DNA of 41,959 nt from Fimenecus sp963624605 (lineage in GTDB: Bacteria; Bacillota; Clostridia; Oscillospirales; Acutalibacteraceae): the NCBI GenBank assembly GCA_963624605.1, contig CAVFQD010000009.1, positions 1 through 41,959 on the forward strand, in the 5' to 3' direction. A program made the position numbers and the translations under genes. The notes beneath the pieces were generated by a model. It was not told the DNA's origin. It made no database searches and saw only the letters and a program-made list of their open reading frames with translations. This document shows positions 22,410 to 30,202 of this stretch, piece by piece. Numbering within the stretch: position 1 is the stretch's first letter; every line of letters starts with the position of its first letter.

Positions 22410-23864
22410 ATGAATTACAAAATGATATTTAAGATGCTCGGGCGAGTTTCCGGAATCGAGGCGGCTCTTATGGTTATCCCGATGCTGGTTGCGCTCGGAT
22501 ACGGAGAGAGCATTAAGGGCTTTGCGGTCGGAATAGGCGTTGCGGTTGCGGTTTGTTTGATTTTTGCGATTGCGACAAGACGGTGCAACGGAAAGATATT
22601 TTCAAAGGAGGGCTTGACCTCGGTCGCTCTCTGTTGGGTGCTTATTTCGTTGGTAGGAGCTATTCCGTTTACGGTTGACGGGGCAATTCCCAATTATATT
22701 GACGCCGTGTTTGAAACGGTTTCCGGCTTCACGACAACGGGCTCAAGCATACTTACCGATGTTGAGGCTCTCGGAAAAGGAATGCTGTTTTGGAGAAGCT
22801 TTACACATTGGATCGGCGGTATGGGCATACTTGTATTTATGATGGCGGTTGTGCCGATGTCCAAGGAATATTCGATGCATATTATGCGTGCAGAGGTGCC
22901 GGGACCCGAGGCGGGAAAGCTCACCCCGAAAATCCAGCGCTCGTCGCTTATTTTGTATCTTATCTATGTGTTTCTTACCGTGGTTGAAGTGATTATTCTT
23001 GTAGCGTGTAAAATGCCGTTGTTTGACGCTTTGCTCCATTCGTTCGGCACGGCGGGCACGGGCGGCTTCGGAATTAAAAACGCAAGCGTAGGAGCGTACG
23101 CAAATCCTGCTGCCGAGGTTGTAATAGCGGTGTTTATGTTCCTGTTCGGAATAAATTTTAATCTGTATTTCTGTTTGCTGATGAGAAAGATAAGAACGGC
23201 GCTTTTCAATGAGGAGCTTTGGTGGTATATCGGCATTGTTGCCTTTTCAACGCTTTCAATTGCGTATAATTTGAGGACTGTTTATCCCAAGGCTGCCGAT
23301 TGCCTGCGTTACTCGTTCTTTCAGGTTTCGTCAATAATATCAACGACGGGATATTCAACGGCGAATTTCGACTTGTGGCCCGAATACAGTAAAACGCTGA
23401 TAGCCTTTCTTATATTTGTCGGCGCCTGTGCCGGAAGCACTGCCGGCGGCATAAAGGTGTCGAGGCTTATGATTTTGTTCAAATCGTCAATAGCCGAGTT
23501 CAGACACATGCTTCATCCCCGTTCGTATAATCTCATTAGGGTTAACGGTAAAAATGTCAGCAAGGAAACGCTTCATAATGTTCTTGTTTTCTTTTCTCTG
23601 TATATAATGATTTTTGCGGCTTCCTGCGTAGTAATAGGAGCGGTTGACGGCTTTGATTTTGTAACGACATTTACGGGTGTTGCGACCTGTATCTCAAATG
23701 TCGGTCCCGGTCTTTCGCTGGTAGGACCTATGGGCAACTTCTCAATATTCTCCCCCGTGTCCAAAATACTTTTGAGTATTTGTATGCTTATGGGCAGGCT
23801 TGAGATATTCCCTATAGTTGTTCTTTTCTATCCGATTACATGGAAAAAGAGCGGACAGTTCTGA
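22410..23864 (+). CDS. trkH: Trk system potassium transporter TrkH
   Basis: A 484-aa integral membrane protein with about ten hydrophobic segments and the four selectivity-filter repeats of the SKT superfamily: VSGFTTTGSSIL, FGTAGTGGFG, ISTTGYSTANFDLWP and CISNVGPGLSLVGP. GGIKVSRLMILFK follows the third repeat, as in TrkH/KtrB. It forms the K+ pore gated by TrkA. It starts 2 bases after the trkA stop, so translation is probably coupled. The hairpin at 23881 follows. Confidence 0.94.
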   Translation: MNYKMIFKMLGRVSGIEAALMVIPMLVALGYGESIKGFAVGIGVAVAVCLIFAIATRRCNGKIFSKEGLTSVALCWVLISLVGAIPFTVDGAIPNYIDAVFETVSGFTTTGSSILTDVEALGKGMLFWRSFTHWIGGMGILVFMMAVVPMSKEYSMHIMRAEVPGPEAGKLTPKIQRSSLILYLIYVFLTVVEVIILVACKMPLFDALLHSFGTAGTGGFGIKNASVGAYANPAAEVVIAVFMFLFGINFNLYFCLLMRKIRTALFNEELWWYIGIVAFSTLSIAYNLRTVYPKAADCLRYSFFQVSSIISTTGYSTANFDLWPEYSKTLIAFLIFVGACAGSTAGGIKVSRLMILFKSSIAEFRHMLHPRSYNLIRVNGKNVSKETLHNVLVFFSLYIMIFAASCVVIGAVDGFDFVTTFTGVATCISNVGPGLSLVGPMGNFSIFSPVSKILLSICMLMGRLEIFPIVVLFYPITWKKSGQF

Positions 23865-23880
23865 TAAAAGCGTACAACAA

Positions 23881-23912
23881 AAGCGTTACGGTCGTCTTTG
23901 ACTGTAACGCTT
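23881..23912. terminator. Hairpin between convergent trkH and araC-like genes
   Basis: A 13-bp stem (arms AAGCGTTACGGTC and GACTGTAACGCTT, one G-T wobble) with a 6-base loop. T-runs on either side are short (TTGTTT on the plus strand, TTTTGTTGT on the minus), so it is a modest bidirectional terminator. Confidence 0.6.
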
Positions 23913-23915
23913 GTT

Positions 23916-24668
23916 TCATGCCCTGACAAGAGCAACATATTCTCTCGGGGTTATGCCGTATTCTTTTTTGAAAAGTGAAATAAAATGGGATTGGCTTGAA
24001 AAGCCGAGTGCCTCGCATACCCTGTCGTTGTCGCAACCCTCCCACAAGAGCGTCTGCGCAAGCTCAAGCTTTTGATGGGTGATGTAGGCACTTAAGTTTA
24101 CGCCCATCTCATCCTTGAAAAGCTTTGAGAGATAGTCGCTTGAAAGCTTGCAATGCTCGGCGACACTGTTTACAGTTAGCTTTTTGCCGAGATTTTTATT
24201 TATATACGCTACGCATTTGCGTATGTGCGGTGAATAGTTAAGATTTTTTCTGCAAAGGCTTACTTTGTTTGTAAGCTCTATTGCGGCGTCGACAATAAGC
24301 GAATTGACGCCGGATTTGGTTCTGCACCTGTCAACCCTTTGTATGAAATCGTCGGAGAAGGTATATGCGGTGTTCTCTGCCAGTCCGCCCTGAATTGCAT
24401 AACGGGTGGCAAGCGTTATAAAGCTCACCGCCATGTATTTTTGCTGCTTTATCTCATCGTCTGACATCTGACCGACGGTGATATTCTGCACGCCGAGCTG
24501 CTTCATCTCAAAAATCAGCTTTTTCAGATCACCCTGCTTAAGACAAGAAAACAGACGAATTTCGTCTCTGTACGGGGTGTGATAGAGGTTGCCTGTAAGA
24601 GTTTTTGACTTTGATTTGGCAATATCCCTCGGTATGATTTTTATGCTCATAAGCTCGTCATAGTCCAT
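23916..24668 (-). CDS. AraC-family transcriptional regulator
   Basis: A 250-aa regulator. The C-terminal ~100 residues have both helix-turn-helix units: LTVNSVAEHCKLSSDYLSKLF, followed by MGVNLSAYI, and VCEALGFSSQSHFISLFKK, then YGITPREY. The N-terminal ~140 residues are all-alpha looking, with no cupin pattern and no known ligand site, so the signal is unknown. GAGGTGATACG precedes the ATG. It has a good promoter at 24686-24714. Its targets are not evident; the gene upstream on the same strand is a HAD phosphatase with no clear link. Confidence 0.9.
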   Translation of the reverse strand: MDYDELMSIKIIPRDIAKSKSKTLTGNLYHTPYRDEIRLFSCLKQGDLKKLIFEMKQLGVQNITVGQMSDDEIKQQKYMAVSFITLATRYAIQGGLAENTAYTFSDDFIQRVDRCRTKSGVNSLIVDAAIELTNKVSLCRKNLNYSPHIRKCVAYINKNLGKKLTVNSVAEHCKLSSDYLSKLFKDEMGVNLSAYITHQKLELAQTLLWEGCDNDRVCEALGFSSQSHFISLFKKEYGITPREYVALVRA

Positions 24669-24685
24669 CGTATCACCTCTTTTTA

Positions 24686-24714
24686 AGAATACACGATAAA
24701 TTGCATTCCGTCAA
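24686..24714 (-). promoter_or_regulatory. Sigma-A promoter of the araC-like gene
   Basis: On the minus strand TTGACG and TATTCT are separated by 17 bases, about 18 bases before the start codon. Confidence 0.6.
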
Positions 24715-24771
24715 CATATGGAGAATTTTAATATCGGCAATCTGATATTTGATATGATTTATGATATTTTG

Positions 24772-25458
24772 TTACATATTCTTCAGCAGATCGGGAATTT
24801 GCGACAAAGCGGAAGCTTCAAAATCGGGCGTTATATCGGTACGGTTTTCGCAACGGCTTTGATTGAACCAAATTGTTTTAATGCCTGCATTTTTGCCGCC
24901 TTTGATGTCGGAGGTGAGGCTGTCGCCTATTATAACCGCCTGTGATTTGTCAAAGCGTGCGATTTTTGCAAAGCATTTGTCGAAAAAACATTTATCGGGC
25001 TTGTTGCAGCCGATTTGCTCGGAAATGAATATACCGTCAAAAAAATTTTTTATTCCCGCGCTGTCAAGACGGCTGTTTTGTACATGCTGTGCGCCGTTTG
25101 AGGCGAGAAAAAGACGGTATTTGCCGTAAAGCGCTTTCAGCATATCTTCGGCGCCGTCAACGAACCAATGCCCTATGCCGAGCTGTTCTTCATAACGGCT
25201 CGTGAACTCCGCAGGCGAAATATCAACGCCGAGCTCCGAAAAAAGAATTCTGTAACGCTCGGTTTTGACCTGCTCTCTTGTAAGCTCGCCTCTTTCAAGG
25301 CGTTCCCACTGAGCCTTGTTTATATTGTGGTAGCGGTCGAGAATACTTTCCTCGGGAGAGATGCCGAAATGCACGAGAGTTTTTGAAAGAGCTGATTTTT
25401 CGGCTTTGTGAAAATCAAGAAGTGTGTCGTCTAAATCCAAAAAGACAAATTTAATCAT
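24772..25458 (-). CDS. HAD-family YjjG-type nucleotidase
   Basis: A 228-aa HAD hydrolase. Motif I is FVFLDLDDTLLDFHKAE, motif II LFLASNGA, the lysine motif lies in GCNKPDKCFFDKCF, and motif III is VIIGDSLTSDIKGGKNAG. The cap contains YHNINKAQWERLERGELTRE, characteristic of YjjG-type noncanonical pyrimidine nucleotidases, which dephosphorylate 5'-nucleotides such as modified pyrimidine monophosphates. The ATG at 25458 follows AAGGAG by 6 bases; a longer frame to 25497 has no ribosome site. Confidence 0.87.
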   Translation of the reverse strand: MIKFVFLDLDDTLLDFHKAEKSALSKTLVHFGISPEESILDRYHNINKAQWERLERGELTREQVKTERYRILFSELGVDISPAEFTSRYEEQLGIGHWFVDGAEDMLKALYGKYRLFLASNGAQHVQNSRLDSAGIKNFFDGIFISEQIGCNKPDKCFFDKCFAKIARFDKSQAVIIGDSLTSDIKGGKNAGIKTIWFNQSRCENRTDITPDFEASALSQIPDLLKNM

Positions 25459-25516
25459 CGGAGTCTCCTTGTCGGATAATATAGGATATTGTAGCATACC
25501 GTTTGAAGTTTTGCAA

Positions 25517-25550
25517 AGAAAAAAGACCGCATAAAGCGGTCTTTTTTCTT
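25517..25550 (-). terminator. Strong terminator downstream of the 40-aa gene
   Basis: AAGAAAAAAGACCGC and GCGGTCTTTTTTCTT pair around ATAAA, with a T-run on either strand. On the minus strand it ends the transcript of the small gene at 25652-25774, about 100 bases after its stop. Confidence 0.88.
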
Positions 25551-25651
25551 AAAAAGGGGGTTAGGATTCTATATGAAAAAGTGTAATGGTTATATGTAAA
25601 CTCGCCGAAGCGAGATTAAAGCTCTAAGGTTAAGGATGAACTCCTGTGTCG

Positions 25652-25774
25652 TTAAAGTGACATTGCATAGAGTTCAATAGCCTTAAGGAATGTTTTCCAG
25701 GAGAATTTTTTGCTGACCTCAATGTCTTTGATAAGTCTGAGCTTTTCTTCTGTTGCGTATCTGTCAACTGTCAT
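25652..25774 (-). CDS. Small 40-aa protein, unknown function
   Basis: A short gene with complete signals. On the minus strand the product starts MTVDRYATEEKLRLIKDIEV and ends with FLKAIELYAMSL. It is predicted to be two helices: a charged N-terminal one and an amphipathic C-terminal one with aromatic residues (FSW, Y). No signal peptide, transmembrane segment or cysteine is present. AGAGGTG lies about 5 bases before the ATG, TTGACA-N17-TATCAT is 33-61 bases upstream, and a strong terminator follows. Codon use matches the neighbours. It does not resemble a toxin. I do not recognise the family. It may regulate something in trans, or the roughly 100-base structured 3' region (including CTCGCCGAAGCGAG) may be the functional part of the RNA. 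Confidence 0.72.
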   Translation of the reverse strand: MTVDRYATEEKLRLIKDIEVSKKFSWKTFLKAIELYAMSL

Positions 25775-25806
25775 TCTTGTCACCTCTCTTTCTCTATTGT
25801 GACTGT

Positions 25807-25835
25807 ATGATAACACCTTTTGTAATATTTGTCAA
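25807..25835 (-). promoter_or_regulatory. Sigma-A promoter of the 40-aa gene
   Basis: TTGACA and TATCAT are 17 bases apart on the minus strand. The transcript would be about 280 bases, from near 25800 to the terminator at 25517. The region 25836-26022 holds nothing else I can support. Confidence 0.8.
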
Positions 25836-26022
25836 GACTTTTTTCACAAAAAATTATTAAAATATTTGTGCAATATGATTAAGAAAATATGAACAAAACG
25901 CTTGAAGCGCATTATGCACAGGCTATAAACCTTGATAATGCGTTGATTAGCGCAAAAAAACGGTGAGCGGAAATTCACCCGAAATTTGTTTTCGGTTTGG
26001 CATAATGACGAAAATTTTTTGC

Positions 26023-26064
26023 AAAAAATAATGACCGAAATCGGACGAGGCGACTTCGGTCATT
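26023..26064 (-). terminator. Intrinsic terminator after the DUF3048 gene
   Basis: On the minus strand AATGACCGAA and TTCGGTCATT (10 bp) enclose a 15-base loop and are followed by ATTTTTTG. Confidence 0.8.
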
Positions 26065-26088
26065 AAAAAGGAGAGAAAACCTTGAGTC

Positions 26089-27144
26089 TTATGCGTTAAA
26101 GAGCGTTGCCGAAGAGTTTGAACTCGGAACAAAGCCCATATAGGTTTTACCGGTGTTCATTTTGAGCTCGCTTCCGTCAGCCGAGTAAAGCTTGAGCTGA
26201 TTATGCGTCGCACCTTTTTTCCATGTGATTTCTTCGTATGTTCCGTTGGAAACATAAACGCCCTTGCCCTCGGAGAGATTCCACTCGACAAGCTTGGAGT
26301 CGTTCGGATACAATGTAACATTTGAGTAAATGATAATTACATTGCTGACTGCCATTTGATTGCCGTCGGAGTCAACCATCGGCTTCGAGTTCATATTGTT
26401 ATAATACAGCCCGTCGCTCGTGTTGTATGTAAAGGTATGCTTGTAGCTCTCGGAAAATTTGATTTGAATACTGCTGCAGGGATTTGCAAGCGTTCTCTTT
26501 TCCGACGCGAAGCTGAATGGTGTGGCATAGGAGGAGTCTACATCGGTGCGGAAGCCTTTGTCCGAAATCGCCTGTGCAAGCTGTTCGCCCGTTGTATAGG
26601 CGTTATGCGGTGCCTTTCTTGATTTGTCCCGCTGGAAGTACTTGCTTTCGCTCTTGTTGCCGTCTATGTGGTTAAGCGTAGAGTCGGACGAAAAAAGGTT
26701 ATATGCAACAAAGCTGCCGCCGAAGTGAACATATATTGCATCAAAGCCTGCCGCCATTTCAACGAAGTTATGGCGGGCACTTCTTGTCGGTCCGATTTTG
26801 CCTGCTGTGGAAATATCGGAATAGAGCCAGAGCATTCTTGTGATTCCGCCCTCGGCAAGACCTTCGATGACTACATCGGGTGTGCAAAGACCCCATTGCG
26901 GGCGAGCTTCGGGAGAGTTTTCAACAACAACCGCAACAGGGCGCTTACCCTGTGCCGATTCGCTGAGACCCGAAAGACCCGTGAGAGGATTTATGTCTGT
27001 CGGCGTTGCCTGCGTGGTTTCAACCGGCGCTTGAGTGCTTTGCGGTTCGATTTCCTCGGTTTTGCCGCAAGCAGCAAATACGCTCAGCACTATAGCAATC
27101 GCAAGCATAGCTGAAATAATTTTTAATTTACGGGAATGAGACAT
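26089..27144 (-). CDS. DUF3048 (YerB-like) lipoprotein
   Basis: A 351-aa lipoprotein. The signal sequence ends in VFAAC (lipobox Cys26), followed by a Gln/Thr/Pro-rich linker to about residue 50. The mature part has the conserved DUF3048 N-terminal blocks NPLTGL, RPVAVVVENSPEARPQWGL, DVVIEGLAEGGITRMLWLY, GPTRSARHNFVEMA and DAIYVHFGG. The C-terminal block includes WKKGATHNQLKLY. Family members such as Bacillus YerB are extracytoplasmic and have no firmly known activity. AAAGG precedes the ATG by 10 bases. The gene is alone, between its own promoter and terminator. Confidence 0.88.
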   Translation of the reverse strand: MSHSRKLKIISAMLAIAIVLSVFAACGKTEEIEPQSTQAPVETTQATPTDINPLTGLSGLSESAQGKRPVAVVVENSPEARPQWGLCTPDVVIEGLAEGGITRMLWLYSDISTAGKIGPTRSARHNFVEMAAGFDAIYVHFGGSFVAYNLFSSDSTLNHIDGNKSESKYFQRDKSRKAPHNAYTTGEQLAQAISDKGFRTDVDSSYATPFSFASEKRTLANPCSSIQIKFSESYKHTFTYNTSDGLYYNNMNSKPMVDSDGNQMAVSNVIIIYSNVTLYPNDSKLVEWNLSEGKGVYVSNGTYEEITWKKGATHNQLKLYSADGSELKMNTGKTYMGFVPSSNSSATLFNA

Positions 27145-27182
27145 TTTTTAACAACCTTTCATGAATGTGTTTGCTTATGTAC

Positions 27183-27210
27183 ATTTTACCACATTATTGA
27201 TATTTTTCAA
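27183..27210 (-). promoter_or_regulatory. Sigma-A promoter of the DUF3048 gene
   Basis: TTGAAA, 16 bases, TAAAAT on the minus strand, about 38 bases before the start codon. Confidence 0.6.
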
Positions 27211-27230
27211 TAAGATTTGACAAATAAGGC

Positions 27231-27264
27231 AAAAAATATGGGAGCTGTACCAAGTACAGCTCCC
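27231..27264 (-). terminator. Intrinsic terminator after the EF-G-like gene
   Basis: GGGAGCTGTAC and GTACAGCTCCC form a perfect 11-bp stem with a 3-base loop; on the minus strand it is followed by ATATTTTTT. Confidence 0.9.
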
Positions 27265-27277
27265 AATATGTTGTGGT

Positions 27278-29344
27278 TTATTCCTCGCTTGAAGCTCTGT
27301 CTGCAATAACCTTGTCGGCAATCGGCTGAGGCGCCTGCTCATAGCGTGCAAATTCAAGAGAGTACGAGCCTCTTCCTGCGGTAATCGAACGCAAAACGGT
27401 TGTGAAATCGCCCATTTCAGCCATCGGAACCTCAGCTACAAGCTCCTGCATAGTGCCGTCGGCGGGATTGGTGCCGAGCACCCTGCCCCTGCGCTTTGTT
27501 ACATCTCCCATAATATCGCCGAGGTTGTCGTTCGGAAGAAGAACGGTAAGCGTGCCTACGGGCTCAAGGATTGCTACATTCGCGTTGGGCATTGCCGCCT
27601 TAAACGCAAGCGAAGCGGCGGTCTTGAACGCCATTTCCGAGGAGTCGACGGGGTGATATGAACCGTCGTAAAGGGTTGCTTTAAGTCCTACCATGGGATA
27701 GCCTGCCGCAAAGCCCTTGGAAACACATTCCTGCAAGCCTTTTTCGACTGCTGGGAAGTAGTTCTTCGGAACCGCACCGCCGACAACAGCGGTTTCAAAT
27801 ACGAGCGTATCGCTGTCGCACGGCTCAAATTTAATCCATACATCGCCGAACTGACCGTGTCCGCCCGACTGCTTTTTATGCTTGCCCTGTGCCTCAACCG
27901 CTTTCCTTATTGTTTCACGGTAAGCAACCTTCGGGGCTTCAAGCGTTACCTCAACGCCGAATTTGTTTTTGAGCTTGGAAATGATAACATCAAGATGCTG
28001 TTCGCCGAGACCCGAGAGTATCTGCTGACGGGTTTCCTTGTTGAGAGAGAACGAAACGGTGGGGTCCTCCTCCATAAGCCTCTGGAGGCCCTGCGCTACC
28101 TTTTCCTCCTCGCCCTTCTTTGAAACGACAACAGCCATGGAAAGGCAGGGCTTCGGGAAGTCAACTCCCTTTAACTGCAATTTGTTTTTCGGGTCGCAGA
28201 GCGTGTCGCCCGTCTTTACCGACTGGAGCTTTGTGACAACGCCGATGTCGCCTGCGATGATTTCCTTTGTATCCTCCTGCTTACCGCCCTTTACCGTTAC
28301 AAGCTTGCCCATTTTTTCGATTCCCTCGGTGCGGAAATTATACGCCTGTGTGTCCGGGGTAAGCTTACCCGAAACGACCTTGAAGAAGGACATTTTTCCG
28401 ACAAACGGGTCTGCGACGGTCTTAAAGCAGATTGCCGCAAGCGGACCTTTGTCGTCGCAGGGGAGCATAACCTCTTCGCCGCTTTCGGTCGTTGCGATTT
28501 CGCCCGCATAGCCGAATGCGCCGGGAACCGACCACGCAAGACCGTAGAGAAGCTGGTCAACGCCTGCCGCCGTGAGACCCGAAACCGCATATACGGGATA
28601 AATTGAGCCGTCGAAAATACCGAGGCAAAGACCCTTTAATATCTCTTCCTGCGTGAATTTTTCGCCTTCAAAGAATTTGTCCATAAGCGCTTCGTCCGTT
28701 GTAGCAACGGCTTCCATAAACGCAGATGTCATTTCCTCGATTACGGGGTCGGTGGGAACATCGACCTTTTTAGCGTTGCCGTCCGCGTCATATTCAAACG
28801 CCATACCCGTCATAAGGTTTACATAGCATTTTGTGATGTTGCCCTCCATATAGGGAATGATTGTCGGGCAGAGCTTGTTGCCGTAAACTTCTTTGAGAGC
28901 CTCAAAGGTTTTGTAGAAATTTCTGTGGTCGGAGTCGGTCTTGGTAACGGCAAAAAATTTTGCTATACCTTTTTTCTCAGCCGCCTTGAACGCTTTTTCC
29001 GTACCGACATCAACGCCCGAGCCCGCAGAGGTTACGATAAGTACGGCTTCTGCCGCTCTAACGGCTTCAGCTACTCCGCCCTCGAAGTCAAAAAGACCGG
29101 GTGCGTCGATTATGTTAAGTTTTGTGTTGTCCCATTCAATAGCCGCCATTGCGGAGGAAACCGATGACTTGCGGCGTCTTTCCTCGGCGTCAAAGTCGAG
29201 AACTGTATTGCCGTCGGCTACTTTTCCGAGCCGGTCGGTTGCGCCTGCAACATAAAGCATTGCTTCGCAAAGGGTGGTTTTACCTTTTCCGCCGTGTCCG
29301 ACTACGGCAATGTTTCTGATGTTGTTTGATGTGTAGGTTTTCAT
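27278..29344 (-). CDS. EF-G-like translational GTPase (EF-G paralogue)
   Basis: A 688-aa protein with full EF-G architecture: G domain, domain II (ADPFVGKMSFFKVVSGKL), domain III (EEDPTVSFSLNKETRQQILSG), domain IV (GGHGQFGDVWI...), and domain V (GRVLGTNPADG). G1 is VGHGGKGKTTL. G3 reads IIDAPGLFDF, so the histidine of the usual DTPGHVDF, which activates GTP hydrolysis, is Leu84. G4 is TKTD rather than NKxD. These features place it in the EF-G-like subfamily found beside a normal fusA in many bacteria, not in the housekeeping EF-G. The role is unknown; ribosome recycling or stress translation are possibilities. The ATG at 29344 is 8 bases after GGAG. Confidence 0.85.
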   Translation of the reverse strand: MKTYTSNNIRNIAVVGHGGKGKTTLCEAMLYVAGATDRLGKVADGNTVLDFDAEERRRKSSVSSAMAAIEWDNTKLNIIDAPGLFDFEGGVAEAVRAAEAVLIVTSAGSGVDVGTEKAFKAAEKKGIAKFFAVTKTDSDHRNFYKTFEALKEVYGNKLCPTIIPYMEGNITKCYVNLMTGMAFEYDADGNAKKVDVPTDPVIEEMTSAFMEAVATTDEALMDKFFEGEKFTQEEILKGLCLGIFDGSIYPVYAVSGLTAAGVDQLLYGLAWSVPGAFGYAGEIATTESGEEVMLPCDDKGPLAAICFKTVADPFVGKMSFFKVVSGKLTPDTQAYNFRTEGIEKMGKLVTVKGGKQEDTKEIIAGDIGVVTKLQSVKTGDTLCDPKNKLQLKGVDFPKPCLSMAVVVSKKGEEEKVAQGLQRLMEEDPTVSFSLNKETRQQILSGLGEQHLDVIISKLKNKFGVEVTLEAPKVAYRETIRKAVEAQGKHKKQSGGHGQFGDVWIKFEPCDSDTLVFETAVVGGAVPKNYFPAVEKGLQECVSKGFAAGYPMVGLKATLYDGSYHPVDSSEMAFKTAASLAFKAAMPNANVAILEPVGTLTVLLPNDNLGDIMGDVTKRRGRVLGTNPADGTMQELVAEVPMAEMGDFTTVLRSITAGRGSYSLEFARYEQAPQPIADKVIADRASSEE

Positions 29345-29418
29345 AGGGATCACTCCAATATCTGAAAAAATAGTTTATCTTTATGAAAATGAACATAATT
29401 TTCATATCAACAATAAAA

Positions 29419-29447
29419 ATTGTAGCACATTTGCACAAATATGGCAA
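29419..29447 (-). promoter_or_regulatory. Sigma-A promoter of the EF-G-like gene
   Basis: TTGCCA, 17 bases, TACAAT on the minus strand, about 75 bases before the start codon. Confidence 0.6.
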
Positions 29448-29465
29448 CAACAAAAATCAAAGAAA

Positions 29466-29503
29466 ATAAAAAAGACTGTAAAAAACATAAGTCTTTTACA
29501 GTC
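29466..29503 (-). terminator. Terminator after the 154-aa membrane protein gene
   Basis: On the minus strand GACTGTAAAA and TTTTACAGTC pair around 10 bases and are followed by TTTTTTATTTT. It is almost the same sequence as the terminator at 30143-30182. Confidence 0.8.
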
Positions 29504-29576
29504 CCTTTGTATTTTGATTGCCCTGCGGCTGAAAAATTCGCAATCAAGTGAAGAAATATATGTTAAGTTGCCAAGC

Positions 29577-30041
29577 TTACAGTCGCCACACAACGACAAA
29601 AAGCATGTTTGTGGTTTGATCATAAAGTAAATACATCCTATTCGAGTATTCTTCATACTTTTTAATCAGCTTTACACGGCACTGATTTTCAAAGTTAGGG
29701 CGGTTTTCCGAGGGTACGTTGATTTCATCAAGCCAACTCAAAATTTCCTCCTTATACTCGGGATTGCAACCGTCGGAAAAATCGGCAAAAAAGTCGCTTG
29801 GAATTTCCTCCTTAGGAGTGTAGACAGAGTATTTCACGCCGTCGTTGTGAAAATTACGCTCGCTTGAAGCATAATAATCCTCGTGCAGCTTTTCGGGCAG
29901 AGTTGTTTCAAAATCCTGTTCATAAGCCCACTTCCTGTCGTGTACGACAAAATCAATTATGAAATTAACTGCGAGGATTATTACCAACACTGCGAGAAAT
30001 GCAAGGAAAATATACTTTACCGCTTTTTTTGACTTGCTCAT
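29577..30041 (-). CDS. Small single-pass membrane protein, unknown function
   Basis: A 154-aa protein with a basic N-terminus (MSKSKKAVK) and one transmembrane segment at about residues 10-32 (FLAFLAVLVIILAVNFIIDF). The remaining ~120 residues are outside by the positive-inside rule, acidic and aromatic, with a single pair of cysteines (GCNPEYKEEI and FENQCRVKL) that could form a disulphide. No known domain is recognised. AAAGGAGG precedes the ATG. It is a single-gene unit with its own promoter, two upstream palindromes, and a terminator nearly identical to that of the neighbouring operon. Confidence 0.7.
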   Translation of the reverse strand: MSKSKKAVKYIFLAFLAVLVIILAVNFIIDFVVHDRKWAYEQDFETTLPEKLHEDYYASSERNFHNDGVKYSVYTPKEEIPSDFFADFSDGCNPEYKEEILSWLDEINVPSENRPNFENQCRVKLIKKYEEYSNRMYLLYDQTTNMLFVVVWRL

Positions 30042-30076
30042 TTCAGTCGCCTCCTTTCACTGTATTTTACAAATTC

Positions 30077-30105
30077 ATTATCGTATTTACTTTGTCAATA
30101 TTCAA
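30077..30105 (-). promoter_or_regulatory. Possible sigma-A promoter of the 154-aa gene
   Basis: TTGAAT, 17 bases, GATAAT on the minus strand. A TTGACA lies between but has no -10 at the right distance, so this assignment is tentative. Confidence 0.4.
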
Positions 30106-30140
30106 TGCAAAACTGCATTATATTTCGTGCAAAACTGCAC
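30105..30140. promoter_or_regulatory. Two tandem 14-bp TGCA palindromes, 22 bp apart
   Basis: ATGCAAAACTGCAT (30105-30118) and GTGCAAAACTGCAC (30127-30140) share the core TGCA-AAAC-TGCA and are two helical turns apart. They lie directly upstream of the putative -35 of the 154-aa gene, as an activator site would. Confidence 0.45.
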
Positions 30141-30142
30141 AG

Positions 30143-30182
30143 AAAAAGGACCGTAAAAAACAAAAGTCTTTTACAGTCCTTT
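30143..30182 (-). terminator. Terminator after the transglutaminase-dockerin operon
   Basis: AAAGGACTGTAAAA pairs with TTTTACGGTCCTTT on the minus strand (one G-T wobble on that strand but a C-A mismatch on the other), followed by TTTTTC. This supports the minus-strand direction. Confidence 0.85.
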
Positions 30183-30202
30183 GATTATTTGTATGCTTTA
30201 TA

